This document shows, piece by piece, positions 1 to 8,702 of a stretch of 64,000 nucleotides of DNA; position 1 is the first letter of the stretch, and each line of letters begins with the position of its first letter. Origin of the DNA: Rhodocyclaceae bacterium. GTDB lineage: Bacteria; Pseudomonadota; Gammaproteobacteria; Burkholderiales; Rhodocyclaceae. Location: NCBI GenBank assembly GCA_018883265.1, contig VEQK01000001.1, forward strand, positions 1-64,000, read 5' to 3'. The notes below the pieces were generated by a model, which saw only the letters and a list, made by a program, of their open reading frames with translations, was not told where the DNA came from and did not search any database. The position numbers and the translations under genes were made by a program.

Positions 1-536
1 CGCATATCGGCGAAATGGATGTCGGCAATGTTCGCATGGATGTACGAATGGCGCTGGAACCCTGGCATGTGATGGGGGAAGAGGGCGCCCAGGGAGGCAC
101 GGTGCGTTACGTCGACTCTTCGCTGGAACGCATACAGATCAAGGTGAATGGCTTTGTCGAAGGGCGACATGTGGTCACCTGTAATGGCGAAGTGGTGCCG
201 TTGCACCCTACAGGCGTCCAGGGGGAGTTTGTAGCCGGTGTGCGCTATCGCGCCTGGCAGCCGCCTAACTGTCTGCATCCGACCATCGGCGTGCACGCCC
301 CGCTGACCTTTGATCTGGTGGATACCTGGATGCATCGTTCTCTGGGTGGTTGCCAGTATCACGTCGCGCATCCGGGTGGCCGGAATTACGATACATTTCC
401 GGTCAATGCCTACGAAGCAGAGGCGCGTCGCCTGGCACGCTTCTTCCGGATCGGTCATACTCCGGGCGAAGTGCGGGTTAATCCGTGTCACCTCAACCCC
501 GACTTCCCGTTGACGCTGGATTTGCGCCTGACCTGA
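1..536 (+). CDS. DUF2126-type transglutaminase-like protein, C-terminal fragment
   Basis: The frame is open from the window edge, so the ATG at 15 is internal and this is the last ~178 residues of a longer protein. The C-terminal sequence, with blocks such as [17 protein letters not shown] and [21 protein letters not shown], is typical of the DUF2126 half of large (about 1,100 residue) transglutaminase-like proteins. It ends 21 bases before the ATP-grasp/Alpha-E gene and is followed by a second transglutaminase. This is the usual cassette in which these families occur together, predicted from comparative genomics to make or process small peptides. The catalytic N-terminal transglutaminase part lies outside the window. 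The family call rests on recognition of the C-terminal block only. Confidence 0.8.
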   Translation, partial: HIGEMDVGNVRMDVRMALEPWHVMGEEGAQGGTVRYVDSSLERIQIKVNGFVEGRHVVTCNGEVVPLHPTGVQGEFVAGVRYRAWQPPNCLHPTIGVHAPLTFDLVDTWMHRSLGGCQYHVAHPGGRNYDTFPVNAYEAEARRLARFFRIGHTPGEVRVNPCHLNPDFPLTLDLRLT

Positions 537-557
537 CCGCTGGAACTCTTTGCTCTC

Positions 558-3068
558 ATGCCCGCCCATGTTAAGGAATCCTTGACGGCACCATCGACGC
601 TGCTCGCGGGTTATATCGGGCGATTCCCGGTCGATGGTCGCTTTGATGAACTGTGCGCTGCTGACGGCGCAGCCCGCGCGCATTGGGATCCTGTGCTCGA
701 GCTGCTAGGCCGTATGCAGGCCACCGAGATCGAGACCCGCTTGGCCGGCGCACAGCAGCATATTCGTGACGAAGGCATTACTTATACGATCTATGCGGAT
801 CCACAGGGCCGGGATCGCCCCTGGGCCCTGGACGAACTCCCGCTGGTCTTGCCGGGAGAAGAATGGGAGAGGCTATCCTATGGGCTGGCGCAGCGGGCCC
901 GATTGTTGAATCAGATTCTGGCAGACATCTACGGTGCACAGAGCCTATTGCACAAGGGGATCATTCCGCCCGAAGTTGTCTATGGCGCGGGCGGCTGGTT
1001 GCCGGCAGCCTTTGGCACCCGAGCTCCCGGAGATATTTTCCTTCATAGTTATGCTGCCGATCTCCTGCGTTCGCCGGATGGTCAGTGGTGGGTTGTGGGG
1101 GATCGAACTCAGGCGCCTTCTGGCGCGGGGTATGCACTGGAAAACCGGCTGATTATGTCGCGGGCTTTCCCCGAACTGCTCACCCAGATGCCCGTTGCAT
1201 CCCTGAATGGATTCTTCACGGCGCTTCGCGAATCGCTGGCATTTCATGCGCCAAGCGATGGTGAATCGCCGCGTATCGTTGTGCTGACACCGGGGCCACT
1301 CAACGAAACCTACTATGAACATTCGTTACTCGCCAGATACCTGGGTTTTCCATTGGTCGAGGGGGGCGACCTCGTTGTTCGCGATGGATACGTCTGGCTC
1401 AAGACCATCCACGGTCTGCAACGAATACATGCCATTTTGCGGCGCCAGGATGATGCCTATTGCGACCCTCTCGAATTGCGAAGCGACTCGGCGCTGGGTA
1501 TTGCCGGGCTGACCGACTGCGCGCGTCGTGGCAATGTACTGATTGCAAACGCACTTGGCGCCGGCGTTGTCGAGTCGGCTGCGCTACAGGGATTTTTACC
1601 CGCCGCATGCCGTGCTTTGCTGGGTGAAGAACTGATGCTCCCTTCGGTGGCCACCTGGTGGTGTGGCGAGCGCGCTGCAATGGATTATGTGCGATCCCAT
1701 ATGGATGATCTGGTGATCAAATCGGTTCATGGCATCGGTCATTTTCAACCGATCTTCGGACAGGATCTGAATGCCGCGCAGCGCGAGGAACTTCTGGCGC
1801 GGATTGAGTCTACGCCCGATAGCTTCGTTGCACAGGAATGGGTCCGGTTGTCACAGGCCCCCGTGCTTAATCGTCGCCCGGGCAACCTGAAGCTGGAGGC
1901 GCGATCGGTTGGTGTACGCGCTTTCGCTGTTGCTTCGGCTCAGGGTTATCAGGTGATGCCCGGAGGTCTCACCCGGGTTGAATCGCATCGCGATGCCCGG
2001 GTCGTGTCAATGCAGCGTGGCGGCGCCTCGAAAGACACCTGGGTTCTACAGGCAAGCGATAACGAGGAACTAGTTTTTCCGGGCGACGAGGCCGGCGCTA
2101 CGGCGCCCATCGTTCACACTGGCGTGCCTTCGCGGGTGGCAGAGAATCTCTTCTGGATGGGGCGTTATACCGAGCGTGCCGAAGGGATGGCACGTTTGTT
2201 ACGGCTCACGCTGAGTGAGCGCTTACACCATGCGCGGCGACATGGCGCCGAGGCGCTTCATGAGCTGGTATGGCGATATGGTCTTGTCGAATTGCCCAAG
2301 GGAGCAGCCGGTGCATCGCAGATTCCGCTGGAACAGCTCATTCGCTGTGCGACGCATCCCCGCCATAACCAGGGGCTGGCGGCAACGCTCGACCAGCTGG
2401 GTCGCGTGGCTTTTTCGTTACGTGACCGGCTTTCTCATGATCACTGGCGCGCGATGAACCGCCTGGTCAATGACCAGGCGTTGACAGAGAACAGCACGTT
2501 AGGCCCGACACTAGTGTGGCTGGATCGTGCGGTCTCGGGCCTTGCTGCCTTATCGGGGTTTGCTCTGGACGCCATGAATCGTGATACCGGATGGCGCTTT
2601 TTGTCTCTGGGGCGACGGCTTGAACGACTTGTCCTGCTGGCCGCCGCGCTGAATGTGGCGACAGGGCATTTGAATCAGCATGGCGAATCAGATCAACGTT
2701 CACAATCGCTGGACTGGTTGCTTGATCTGACGGACTCGTCGGGTTCCTTCCGGGGCCGTTCAACCGGTATGGCCACCTGGCAGGCGATCCGCGACATTGT
2801 CCTGCTTGATGAAACACACCCGCGTTCGCTGAGGTTTCAGGTCGATGGGGTGCAGCAGGCCTTGCAGCGACTGGGGCGTGATACGGGAAACAGTCTTGTC
2901 GGCCTGGAGCAGACAGGCATATTGCTTACAGGGTGGTCTCTGGGGGGCTTTCCGGAGTTGGCCATGCAACAATCCGCCTTTGCTCAGCTTGAACAGGAGA
3001 TCGGCATCCTGAGCGATTTGTTGGTGTCGCGTTATTTCAGTGTGAGTGAAGCGGGAATGGCCGTCTGA
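558..3068 (+). CDS. Circularly permuted type 2 ATP-grasp protein fused to an Alpha-E domain
   Basis: An 836-residue protein. The first ~480 residues match the circularly permuted ATP-grasp family (formerly DUF404/DUF407), with blocks such as YEHSLLARYLGFPLVEGGDL and NALGAGVVES. The last ~300 residues form an Alpha-E domain (formerly DUF403), starting near the block RVAENLFWMGRYTERAEGMARL. In many genomes these are separate neighbouring genes; here they are one polypeptide. The family is predicted to form amide bonds in peptide-like products, but no substrate is established. The start ATG at 558 lies just after the DUF2126 stop, and the stop overlaps the ATG of the next gene by one base (TGATG), which points to translational coupling in one operon. 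Confidence 0.9.
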   Translation: MPAHVKESLTAPSTLLAGYIGRFPVDGRFDELCAADGAARAHWDPVLELLGRMQATEIETRLAGAQQHIRDEGITYTIYADPQGRDRPWALDELPLVLPGEEWERLSYGLAQRARLLNQILADIYGAQSLLHKGIIPPEVVYGAGGWLPAAFGTRAPGDIFLHSYAADLLRSPDGQWWVVGDRTQAPSGAGYALENRLIMSRAFPELLTQMPVASLNGFFTALRESLAFHAPSDGESPRIVVLTPGPLNETYYEHSLLARYLGFPLVEGGDLVVRDGYVWLKTIHGLQRIHAILRRQDDAYCDPLELRSDSALGIAGLTDCARRGNVLIANALGAGVVESAALQGFLPAACRALLGEELMLPSVATWWCGERAAMDYVRSHMDDLVIKSVHGIGHFQPIFGQDLNAAQREELLARIESTPDSFVAQEWVRLSQAPVLNRRPGNLKLEARSVGVRAFAVASAQGYQVMPGGLTRVESHRDARVVSMQRGGASKDTWVLQASDNEELVFPGDEAGATAPIVHTGVPSRVAENLFWMGRYTERAEGMARLLRLTLSERLHHARRHGAEALHELVWRYGLVELPKGAAGASQIPLEQLIRCATHPRHNQGLAATLDQLGRVAFSLRDRLSHDHWRAMNRLVNDQALTENSTLGPTLVWLDRAVSGLAALSGFALDAMNRDTGWRFLSLGRRLERLVLLAAALNVATGHLNQHGESDQRSQSLDWLLDLTDSSGSFRGRSTGMATWQAIRDIVLLDETHPRSLRFQVDGVQQALQRLGRDTGNSLVGLEQTGILLTGWSLGGFPELAMQQSAFAQLEQEIGILSDLLVSRYFSVSEAGMAV

Positions 3069-4132
3069 TGGTGACACTGAACGAAGACCGTTGGCGGCGT
3101 TATCAAATCAGGCATGACACCGAATACTGTTACGCCTATGCCGTCAATAGCGCCCGGCACCGTGCGCATCTGGTCCCGTCAGATCACGCTGACCAGCATG
3201 TGGCTGGTTATTCGATCGATATCAACCAGCCGCTGTCCGAGTCTAGAGAAGGGCGCGATTTCTTTGGTAATGCCTATCGCGATTTTTCGATCAATATGCC
3301 GCACCGGCTGCTGGATGTCCGGGTCAGCATGATCGTCGATGTGCGCGCCCCCCGGTGGCCTGCCTCAGAAACCCCCTGGGCCGGCGAGAGTTTGGCCCGC
3401 CGAGTTTTCGAACCTGGGGATCAGGCCGCCAACGACTTTGCCCTCATGTGCGCCCCTTTTCTGACCGACTCCCCGATGATTCCGACCCTGTCCGCAGTAG
3501 GTGCCTGGGCGCGTGATCGGATATCTGACGATGCCAGGCCGTTGCATGATCAGCTATTGAAGATCACCCGAGCGATACACGAGGAATTTATCTTTGACCC
3601 GGAGGCAACTGCTGTGGGAACGCCATTGCGCGAGGTCTTTTCGAACCGCCGGGGCGTTTGCCAGGATTTCGCACAGATTATGATCTCCGGATTGCGGTGT
3701 TTGGGAATCCCTGCGCGCTACGTGAGCGGTTACATTTTGACGCATCCGCCGCCAGGCAAACCTCGTCTGGTCGGCGCCGATGCGACTCATGCCTGGGTTG
3801 AAGCATGGTGTCCGGATCACGGCTGGCTGGGACTGGACCCGACCAATGGCAAGGCGGTTTCCGATGAGTTTGTCATTTTGGCACGCGGCCGCGATTATGC
3901 CGACGTGATCCCGCTGCGAGGCGTTGTGATTGGCGGTGGGGAGCATACGCTGGATGTATCTGTCACGATGCTTCCCGAAGAGGAGGTGGAAGCCTCAGGT
4001 CAGGGTAACGCCAAGCTCCGGCAGACCGTCAATCCCGCAGGTAATGACGTCACCTCGGATCACGGTGGACACACCACCCGGGGTACCGGTAAAAATCAGG
4101 TCGCCGGGCGCCAGGGCGAAGAAGTGCGATAG
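3068..4132 (+). CDS. Transglutaminase-like cysteine peptidase family protein
   Basis: A 354-residue protein. It has an N-terminal beta-sandwich of the bacterial transglutaminase type (RHDTEYCYAYAVNSARHRAHL) followed by a transglutaminase core. The likely triad is Cys198 (NRRGVCQDFAQ), His241 (ATHAWVEAW) and Asp257 (GLDPTN). It is translationally coupled to the ATP-grasp/Alpha-E gene and completes the cassette. The C-terminus is odd: family members normally end soon after the strand seen here as VSVTMLPEEE. This frame instead runs on for ~45 residues of low-complexity sequence that is antisense to the end of the converging fumarylacetoacetate hydrolase-fold gene. Loss of the ancestral stop and read-through is the simplest explanation. 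The enzymatic substrate is unknown. Confidence 0.9.
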   Translation: MVTLNEDRWRRYQIRHDTEYCYAYAVNSARHRAHLVPSDHADQHVAGYSIDINQPLSESREGRDFFGNAYRDFSINMPHRLLDVRVSMIVDVRAPRWPASETPWAGESLARRVFEPGDQAANDFALMCAPFLTDSPMIPTLSAVGAWARDRISDDARPLHDQLLKITRAIHEEFIFDPEATAVGTPLREVFSNRRGVCQDFAQIMISGLRCLGIPARYVSGYILTHPPPGKPRLVGADATHAWVEAWCPDHGWLGLDPTNGKAVSDEFVILARGRDYADVIPLRGVVIGGGEHTLDVSVTMLPEEEVEASGQGNAKLRQTVNPAGNDVTSDHGGHTTRGTGKNQVAGRQGEEVR

Positions 4133-4684
4133 ACGGCTGATCACTTCGGCGACATTCCAGGTCATCTGATCCAGGTGGGCGGACTGGCGCGTTTCGCCAT
4201 TGACCTTGAGCCAGATAAGGGCGCTATCCGTCGGCATGCTGATGCTGACTGGAATGATCGGAGAAACCGGGGCGCCGTTATCCATGCCCTTGCCGAGCTC
4301 CCATGGGTGCTGCTTTTCGCGCGCAAGGATCTGTAGATCGCGGCGGGTGAAATCGATGCCGGTTGCGTAACCATAAACGTGCGCAAGAGCGCTGCTTTCG
4401 GGAATGTCGAGGCCGCCCTTACCGATCGCGACGACGAGCTCCACCTCATGCTGCAGGTTAGTGGTTGCCGGCGGGAATGGAATGGCACCCCCGCCCGCGA
4501 CGATAGCGTCACGCGGTTTGGAAAAGAAGAACGGCGGTTCCCGATTCGGATCGGCGCCCATCTCACGGGCGTGCTCGGCATAGTTACGTCCAACACAATA
4601 AATCCGGCGAACGGGAAAGACGGTATTGCTGCCCACTACGGGCACGGTAACTTCGCTAGCGGGCGTGATGGCGTAGGACGTCAT
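3995..4684 (-). CDS. Fumarylacetoacetate hydrolase family protein
   Basis: A 229-residue protein of the single-domain FAH fold. Members include fumarylpyruvate and acylpyruvate hydrolases and oxaloacetate-type decarboxylases, which cleave C-C bonds with a divalent metal. Diagnostic blocks are RRIYCVGRNYAEHAREMG near the N-terminus, the metal-ligand region HEVELVVAIGKGG, the GYATGIDFTRRDLQ helix and the closing LIFTGTPGGV block. The substrate cannot be read from the sequence. It starts two bases after the stop of the upstream SCO gene, so the two may be co-transcribed. Its last ~46 codons overlap the converging transglutaminase frame; the FAH side is the conserved one, so the overlap is probably an extension of the other gene. 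Confidence 0.92.
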   Translation of the reverse strand: MTSYAITPASEVTVPVVGSNTVFPVRRIYCVGRNYAEHAREMGADPNREPPFFFSKPRDAIVAGGGAIPFPPATTNLQHEVELVVAIGKGGLDIPESSALAHVYGYATGIDFTRRDLQILAREKQHPWELGKGMDNGAPVSPIIPVSISMPTDSALIWLKVNGETRQSAHLDQMTWNVAEVISRLSHFFALAPGDLIFTGTPGGVSTVIRGDVITCGIDGLPELGVTLT

Positions 4685-4686
4685 GG

Positions 4687-5277
4687 TCAGTTCGATTCGA
4701 TCAGGAGTTTGAGATCATGGGTGACATCGGCCGCTGACATTTCATGCGGTACAACCAGGCGCAAGCGGCCTTGCCGGTCGATAACAAAACTGTTGGTGGT
4801 ATGGTCAATGGTGTAAACCAGTGCCGAACCCGGCAAGGGGGTTTTCTGCCAGAAGATCTTGTACTGGCGCGCGATCCTGGCCGTCTCGTCGGGCGACCCG
4901 GTGAGCGCAATGAAGCGTGGGTCAAACGCATCCATGTAGTTCTTCAAAGCTTCCGGGGTGTCGCGCTCCGGATCGAGCGACACGAAAAGCACGACGACAT
5001 CGCTCGCGCGGGGACCGAGCTGACGCATAACCTCAGCCTGGCGTGCCAGATGGGTCGGGCAGATGTCGGGGCAGTGCGTGAACCCAAAGAACAGGCTTAT
5101 CACCTTGCCCCTGAAATACGTCAGGTCTCGTGACTGGCCGAACTGGTCCGTTAACGTAAAGTGGGTAGCCATCGGGCTATCGGGTATCGACTTCGCCTTG
5201 AAGGGTAAAGGCTTCTCGCCGCACCCAAGAAGCATCAGGGCGCCGGCAATGAGCAACAGTCGTCTTGAAAGATTCAT
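4687..5277 (-). CDS. SCO1/SenC family copper-binding lipoprotein
   Basis: A 196-residue thioredoxin-fold protein. The N-terminus is a lipoprotein signal with the lipobox ending at Cys19 (LMLLGCGEK), so the mature protein should be membrane anchored in the periplasm. The copper site is visible as Cys69-x3-Cys73 (THCPDICPTH) and His159 (YTIDHTTNSF). SCO proteins deliver copper to the CuA centre of cytochrome c oxidase or act as thiol-disulfide factors during its assembly. No oxidase genes are in the window, so the client is not known. It sits between a 54-residue membrane protein (2-base gap) and the FAH-fold gene (2-base gap), suggesting one short minus-strand operon. Confidence 0.94.
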   Translation of the reverse strand: MNLSRRLLLIAGALMLLGCGEKPLPFKAKSIPDSPMATHFTLTDQFGQSRDLTYFRGKVISLFFGFTHCPDICPTHLARQAEVMRQLGPRASDVVVLFVSLDPERDTPEALKNYMDAFDPRFIALTGSPDETARIARQYKIFWQKTPLPGSALVYTIDHTTNSFVIDRQGRLRLVVPHEMSAADVTHDLKLLIESN

Positions 5278-5279
5278 CG

Positions 5280-5444
5280 TTACAAGCGTGCAGACTTCTG
5301 ACGCTCGGTGATCTTGATGGCGATCAGGCCGGCCTCGGCGGCGAGCAGTAACAGAAAGCCCCCCCAGTCCTGCTGACGCATCTGCCAGAGCATCAGGATA
5401 AACAGAATCAGAATCAAAGTTGTTAGAAAGTCTGGGCGCTTCAT
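5280..5444 (-). CDS. Small one-pass membrane protein
   Basis: The ORF track extends this frame upstream, but the believable protein starts at the ATG at 5444. It gives 54 residues beginning MKRPDFLTTLILILFILMLW, with one or two hydrophobic segments and a basic tail (KITERQKSARL). It lies two bases upstream of the SCO gene and may be co-transcribed with it. No family is recognised. The upstream ORF extension contains no clear domain and overlaps the region needed for the divergent CBS gene promoter, so it was not used. Confidence 0.55.
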   Translation of the reverse strand: MKRPDFLTTLILILFILMLWQMRQQDWGGFLLLLAAEAGLIAIKITERQKSARL

Positions 5445-5582
5445 CAGGGTTGTTTGCGATGCAGCATCGAAATTTGTGGTTGATGATGCCAGTTTAATAG
5501 TAAAGTGCACGTCAGGCTCGCGTTTTGCCGCCAGCCAAAGAAAACAGGGGTTACCCCGCAGCAACGGACAGGAGATACAAGC

Positions 5583-6173
5583 ATGAGCAGCCCGATAATC
5601 CTCAAGGTGAATTCCCTCGAAAAAAACGCCGGTTTCCACCTGCCAACCAGCCAAGCCGACATTGTGACTCCGGATTCGCCGGCGGTTGAAGTGATGACCG
5701 ATCTAAAGCAGATCGTTGCCGCTACGGTGGGTGCGGATGTCCTGCTCAGTCATGCCAACCATCTGATGATCTCGCGCGGTGTCCGTTCACTCATCGTGAC
5801 CGATGCCAAAGGTAATGTCGTCGGCCTGCTGACGGCCACCGATGTGCTTGGTGAGAAACCCATGCAGTGTGTCCAGCGTCAGGGTATCAAGCATGAAGAA
5901 ATTACGGTCAAGGATGTGATGACCAAGCAGGAAGATATTGAAGTGCTGACGCTCAGGCAGGTGATGCAGGCGAAGGTGGTCGATATCATCGAGACTCTGA
6001 AAGTGCATAATCGTAACCATGCACTGGTGGTTGATACGGATCCGCTGACCGACCGTCAGATGGTGCGTGGTATCTTCTCGGCGTCACAGATCGCCCGACA
6101 GTTGGGTGTGGCGACCCAGATCCACTCGGTGGCCAAAACCTTCGCTCAGATTGAAGCCGTGCTCGCCAGCTAA
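5583..6173 (+). CDS. Tandem CBS domain protein
   Basis: The listed ORF begins at 5505. The true start is most likely the ATG at 5583, which has a GGAG ribosome binding site a few bases upstream (ggagatacaagc). That gives 196 residues. Two CBS motifs are visible: one around NHLMISRGVRSLIVTDAKGNVVGLLTATDVL and one near the C-terminus ending RQMVRGIFSASQIARQLG. CBS pairs bind adenine nucleotides and usually regulate an attached or partner protein. No catalytic domain is fused here, so it is a stand-alone nucleotide sensor or a stress-type CBS protein. The long insert with KDVMTKQEDIE between the repeats is unusual but in frame. Confidence 0.88.
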   Translation: MSSPIILKVNSLEKNAGFHLPTSQADIVTPDSPAVEVMTDLKQIVAATVGADVLLSHANHLMISRGVRSLIVTDAKGNVVGLLTATDVLGEKPMQCVQRQGIKHEEITVKDVMTKQEDIEVLTLRQVMQAKVVDIIETLKVHNRNHALVVDTDPLTDRQMVRGIFSASQIARQLGVATQIHSVAKTFAQIEAVLAS

Positions 6174-6193
6174 ATCCTGTAGCCCCTATCCAC

Positions 6194-6225
6194 AAAAGGC
6201 CACGGACGACCGTGGCCTTTTTGTT
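6194..6225 (+). terminator. Intrinsic terminator after the CBS gene
   Basis: A perfect 12-base inverted repeat (AAAAGGCCACGG / CCGTGGCCTTTT) with a 4-base ACGA loop is followed by a T tract. It sits 20 bases after the CBS protein stop and just before the TAXI-like gene, so that gene needs its own promoter. Confidence 0.9.
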
Positions 6226-6248
6226 TGTGCTGGCGCACAATTACATCT

Positions 6249-7628
6249 ATGACTGTCTGGAAGAAACACGCGTTTTTGCGCTATATCCGCAATCGGCTGC
6301 GCGAAGAGCACATGGCGTGGCGAATTATGCTGCGCGAGGAGTGGGTATCTTTGCTGGCGCTATTGGCAGGCTTCGCGCTTCTCCTGTTGTTCTCAAGACC
6401 GTTCCCGCCGCGCGAGGTGACGCTGGCCGTGGGGCAGCCCGGGTCGATGTATGAACAGTTAGGCCAACGGTATCAGGCCTATTTTGCCCGCGAAGGCGTC
6501 AATCTGAAACTGATCAACACGGCAGGGTCTCGTGAAAGCATCCTAGAAGCGGAGGATGCCGGCTCGCCAATCAATGCCGGTTTTCTGCTGGGGGGTATTG
6601 CACACAAGGGCGATTTTCCCCGGCTGGCTTCGCTGGGTAGCGTGCAATATCTGCCATTGTGGTTTTTTTATCGTGGCAAGCAATTTACAGGCTCGGATGC
6701 GGTCTCTTATTTCAGAGGCAAGCCTATCGCTATTGGTCTGGAGGGGAGTGGCACAGAAATGTTGCTGACCCGTATTCTCGCCATGCGTGGCATTACGATT
6801 GAACAGGACTCGGCCAAATTCCGCCGACTCAGCCATGCTGACGCCAAAGCAGAATTGCTTGCAGGAAAGATCGAGGCCATGGCGATTGTGGATGGTTTCG
6901 AATCGTCAACCATCCAGGACATTCTCAAGCATCCGGAAATCCATATCTTCGACTTTGCGTACGCGGATGCCTATGTGAAGCGGATGCCCTACCTGGAAAT
7001 GGTCATGATCCCGCGCGGCTCGTTAAATCTGGTCAAACTGGATCCGCCGAACGATATCCACATGATCGCATCGACGATAACCCTGTTGGTCGAGAAGACC
7101 ATGCATCCAGCTTTGCAGCACCTCTTCCTGCAAGCGGCCGAGTCCGTCAGTCAGGAATCGGAATCCTTCTTCGGGCGTGTCGACGAGTTTCCAGCATACA
7201 TTGATAAGAGTATTCCGCTAAGCCCCGTCGCCGCCCGTTACTATGACAAGGGCGCGCCCTGGTTAACAGGCCACGTTCCCTTCTGGCTGGTCAATTATGT
7301 CGACCGGATGTGGTTGTTGGCGCTGGGGGTCTTTGCCATTGTGCTACCGCTCTTCCGATTGATTCCCAATTACCGGCTTTTCCGTTCACGACAACTCATC
7401 TCGGATGCCTATGACGAGCTGAAGCTGGTCGAAGAACGGATGTACACGGCCTCCTCGGCCGAGCAGCTGCACTACCTGGCGGAACGGATCAACCTGCTGG
7501 ATAACGAATTAGGCGATGTCTGGGTCTCTTCTGATGAGACAAATCGTTTCTACACCATGAAGAGCGCCATCGCGCTGGTGCGCCGGGAAATACAGGAACG
7601 CCTCCAGAAAAACCCGCCCGCCCGTTAG
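6249..7628 (+). CDS. Membrane-tethered TAXI-family solute-binding-like protein (copy 1)
   Basis: The track uses a TTG inside the terminator T tract; the ATG at 6249 is preferred and gives 459 residues, although no clear ribosome binding site is seen. Layout: a cytoplasmic basic start, a membrane segment (~35-50), a periplasmic TAXI-type type 2 binding fold, a second membrane segment near residue 350 (MWLLALGVFAIVLPL) and a cytoplasmic helical tail of ~80 residues. Shared family blocks include INAGFLLGG, LASLGSVQYLPLWFFYRG and DEFPAYIDKSIPLSPVAARYYDKG. TAXI proteins normally serve TRAP transporters, but no dctQ/dctM genes are nearby and this protein is anchored at both ends. A sensor or adaptor role is inference. 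It is one of three paralogues in the window. Confidence 0.85.
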   Translation: MTVWKKHAFLRYIRNRLREEHMAWRIMLREEWVSLLALLAGFALLLLFSRPFPPREVTLAVGQPGSMYEQLGQRYQAYFAREGVNLKLINTAGSRESILEAEDAGSPINAGFLLGGIAHKGDFPRLASLGSVQYLPLWFFYRGKQFTGSDAVSYFRGKPIAIGLEGSGTEMLLTRILAMRGITIEQDSAKFRRLSHADAKAELLAGKIEAMAIVDGFESSTIQDILKHPEIHIFDFAYADAYVKRMPYLEMVMIPRGSLNLVKLDPPNDIHMIASTITLLVEKTMHPALQHLFLQAAESVSQESESFFGRVDEFPAYIDKSIPLSPVAARYYDKGAPWLTGHVPFWLVNYVDRMWLLALGVFAIVLPLFRLIPNYRLFRSRQLISDAYDELKLVEERMYTASSAEQLHYLAERINLLDNELGDVWVSSDETNRFYTMKSAIALVRREIQERLQKNPPAR

Positions 7629-7630
7629 CC

Positions 7631-8278
7631 TTAGTTGTTGAGAAATTGTAGCGGTGGTTCGCAGTTCTCGCAGGTTTCTTCCAGTTCATAACCCATGGCG
7701 CAGTCAATCGTGTTGCCGGCTTTTGCATCGTCCGGCAACTTGACGATCTGTACCTTGACGACGCCTTCGCGCACCATGTCGAGATATTTGGCGGCGCTAT
7801 GCGACAGATCAATCACTCGCGCCCGATGTTTCGGATGCATACGGTCATTGACTTTGACGATCACGCAAAGATTCGTGTCCGGTCGTTTGACGGCCACCAG
7901 TGTTCCCAGAGGGAATAGATTGCTCGCGGCGGTAAAGAGCTTGTGATTAAAAATGTCGCCACTGGCCGTTTTCCGGCCCTGGAACCGGGGACTATAGAAG
8001 GTCGCATTACCCCGCAACCCTTTTGATGTCATGGTGGATGGGGCCGTGTCCTCACGTGTTGGCAGAGAGATTTTATTGCGTTTCTGATCGGCCCCGAGAC
8101 TTTGACTGGATTTGCTGCGCGGCTCCCGACTGCCTTTCGTCGCAGGTTGTTCCGTCTCAACGGGGGGCTCGTTCGGCTGTTCGGCTCCGGCAGCAGCGTT
8201 TGTCAAGCCGAGTGCGGTCAGCGCCATCCAAAGGGCGAGGAGGGGCTTGCACAGTTTTCTTCGGCTCCTAATTTGCAT
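7631..8278 (-). CDS. RlpA-like double-psi beta-barrel protein
   Basis: The track starts at a GTG at 8317; the ATG at 8278 gives a better signal peptide (MQIRSRRKLCKPLLALWMAL...AAAGAEQ) and 215 residues. The core (~100-190) is an RlpA-like double-psi barrel, with GNATFYSPRFQGRKTASGD, PLGTLVAVKRP and VKVNDRMHPKHRARVIDLSHSAA. These carry the conserved residues of RlpA lytic transglycosylases, which cut peptidoglycan strands lacking stem peptides. There is no C-terminal SPOR domain, so septal targeting is not evident. A charged low-complexity linker separates the signal from the domain. It ends just 2 bases after the convergent TAXI-like gene. Confidence 0.85.
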   Translation of the reverse strand: MQIRSRRKLCKPLLALWMALTALGLTNAAAGAEQPNEPPVETEQPATKGSREPRSKSSQSLGADQKRNKISLPTREDTAPSTMTSKGLRGNATFYSPRFQGRKTASGDIFNHKLFTAASNLFPLGTLVAVKRPDTNLCVIVKVNDRMHPKHRARVIDLSHSAAKYLDMVREGVVKVQIVKLPDDAKAGNTIDCAMGYELEETCENCEPPLQFLNN

Positions 8279-8348
8279 CCGGCACCTGAAGGCTTTGGAA
8301 ACAGGTACATTATCCACATTTCCGATTTCAGGTTCGTACCCCAGCTTT

Positions 8349-8639
8349 ATGTTCCTTCGCCATCTCCTGTATCTGGCTGTATTGATGTCCAGTGGTCTTA
8401 CCGTCGCCCAGAGCGGGCTACAGGGTTTCGACCGGAACTATCCCGACACCCCGGCCGGCGATAACGCACGTGGATTTACGCCCGAGATCACGCCCGTCGT
8501 TCGCCCGGTGGCGCCGCCGACTGCGGCGACAGGCGGCGTTGGCACAAATGAACCCTCGGATCCATTTACGGCGCCGGATCCCATGATCGATGGGGCGGCG
8601 GATGCCGATCAGGATGATATGCCGACCGACGGCTCATAA
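8349..8639 (+). CDS. Small exported proline/aspartate-rich protein
   Basis: The listed ORF begins at 8112, but that part is antisense to the RlpA-like gene. The ATG at 8349 starts 96 residues with a clean signal peptide (MFLRHLLYLAVLMSSGLTVAQ). The mature part is rich in Pro, Thr, Gly and Asp with no recognisable domain, and probably disordered in the periplasm or outside. It is divergent from the RlpA-like gene with ~70 bases between the starts. Function unknown. Confidence 0.5.
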   Translation: MFLRHLLYLAVLMSSGLTVAQSGLQGFDRNYPDTPAGDNARGFTPEITPVVRPVAPPTAATGGVGTNEPSDPFTAPDPMIDGAADADQDDMPTDGS

Positions 8640-8702
8640 TCGTGACGAGGGATCGCAGACTGATGTTTGGTGCACCGGTGGCGGTGCGTTAACCGACTGG
8701 CG

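Noticed and set aside
8112-8348. N-terminal extension of the small exported protein
   Set aside because: It is antisense to the RlpA-like gene and would hide the clear signal peptide that begins at 8349.
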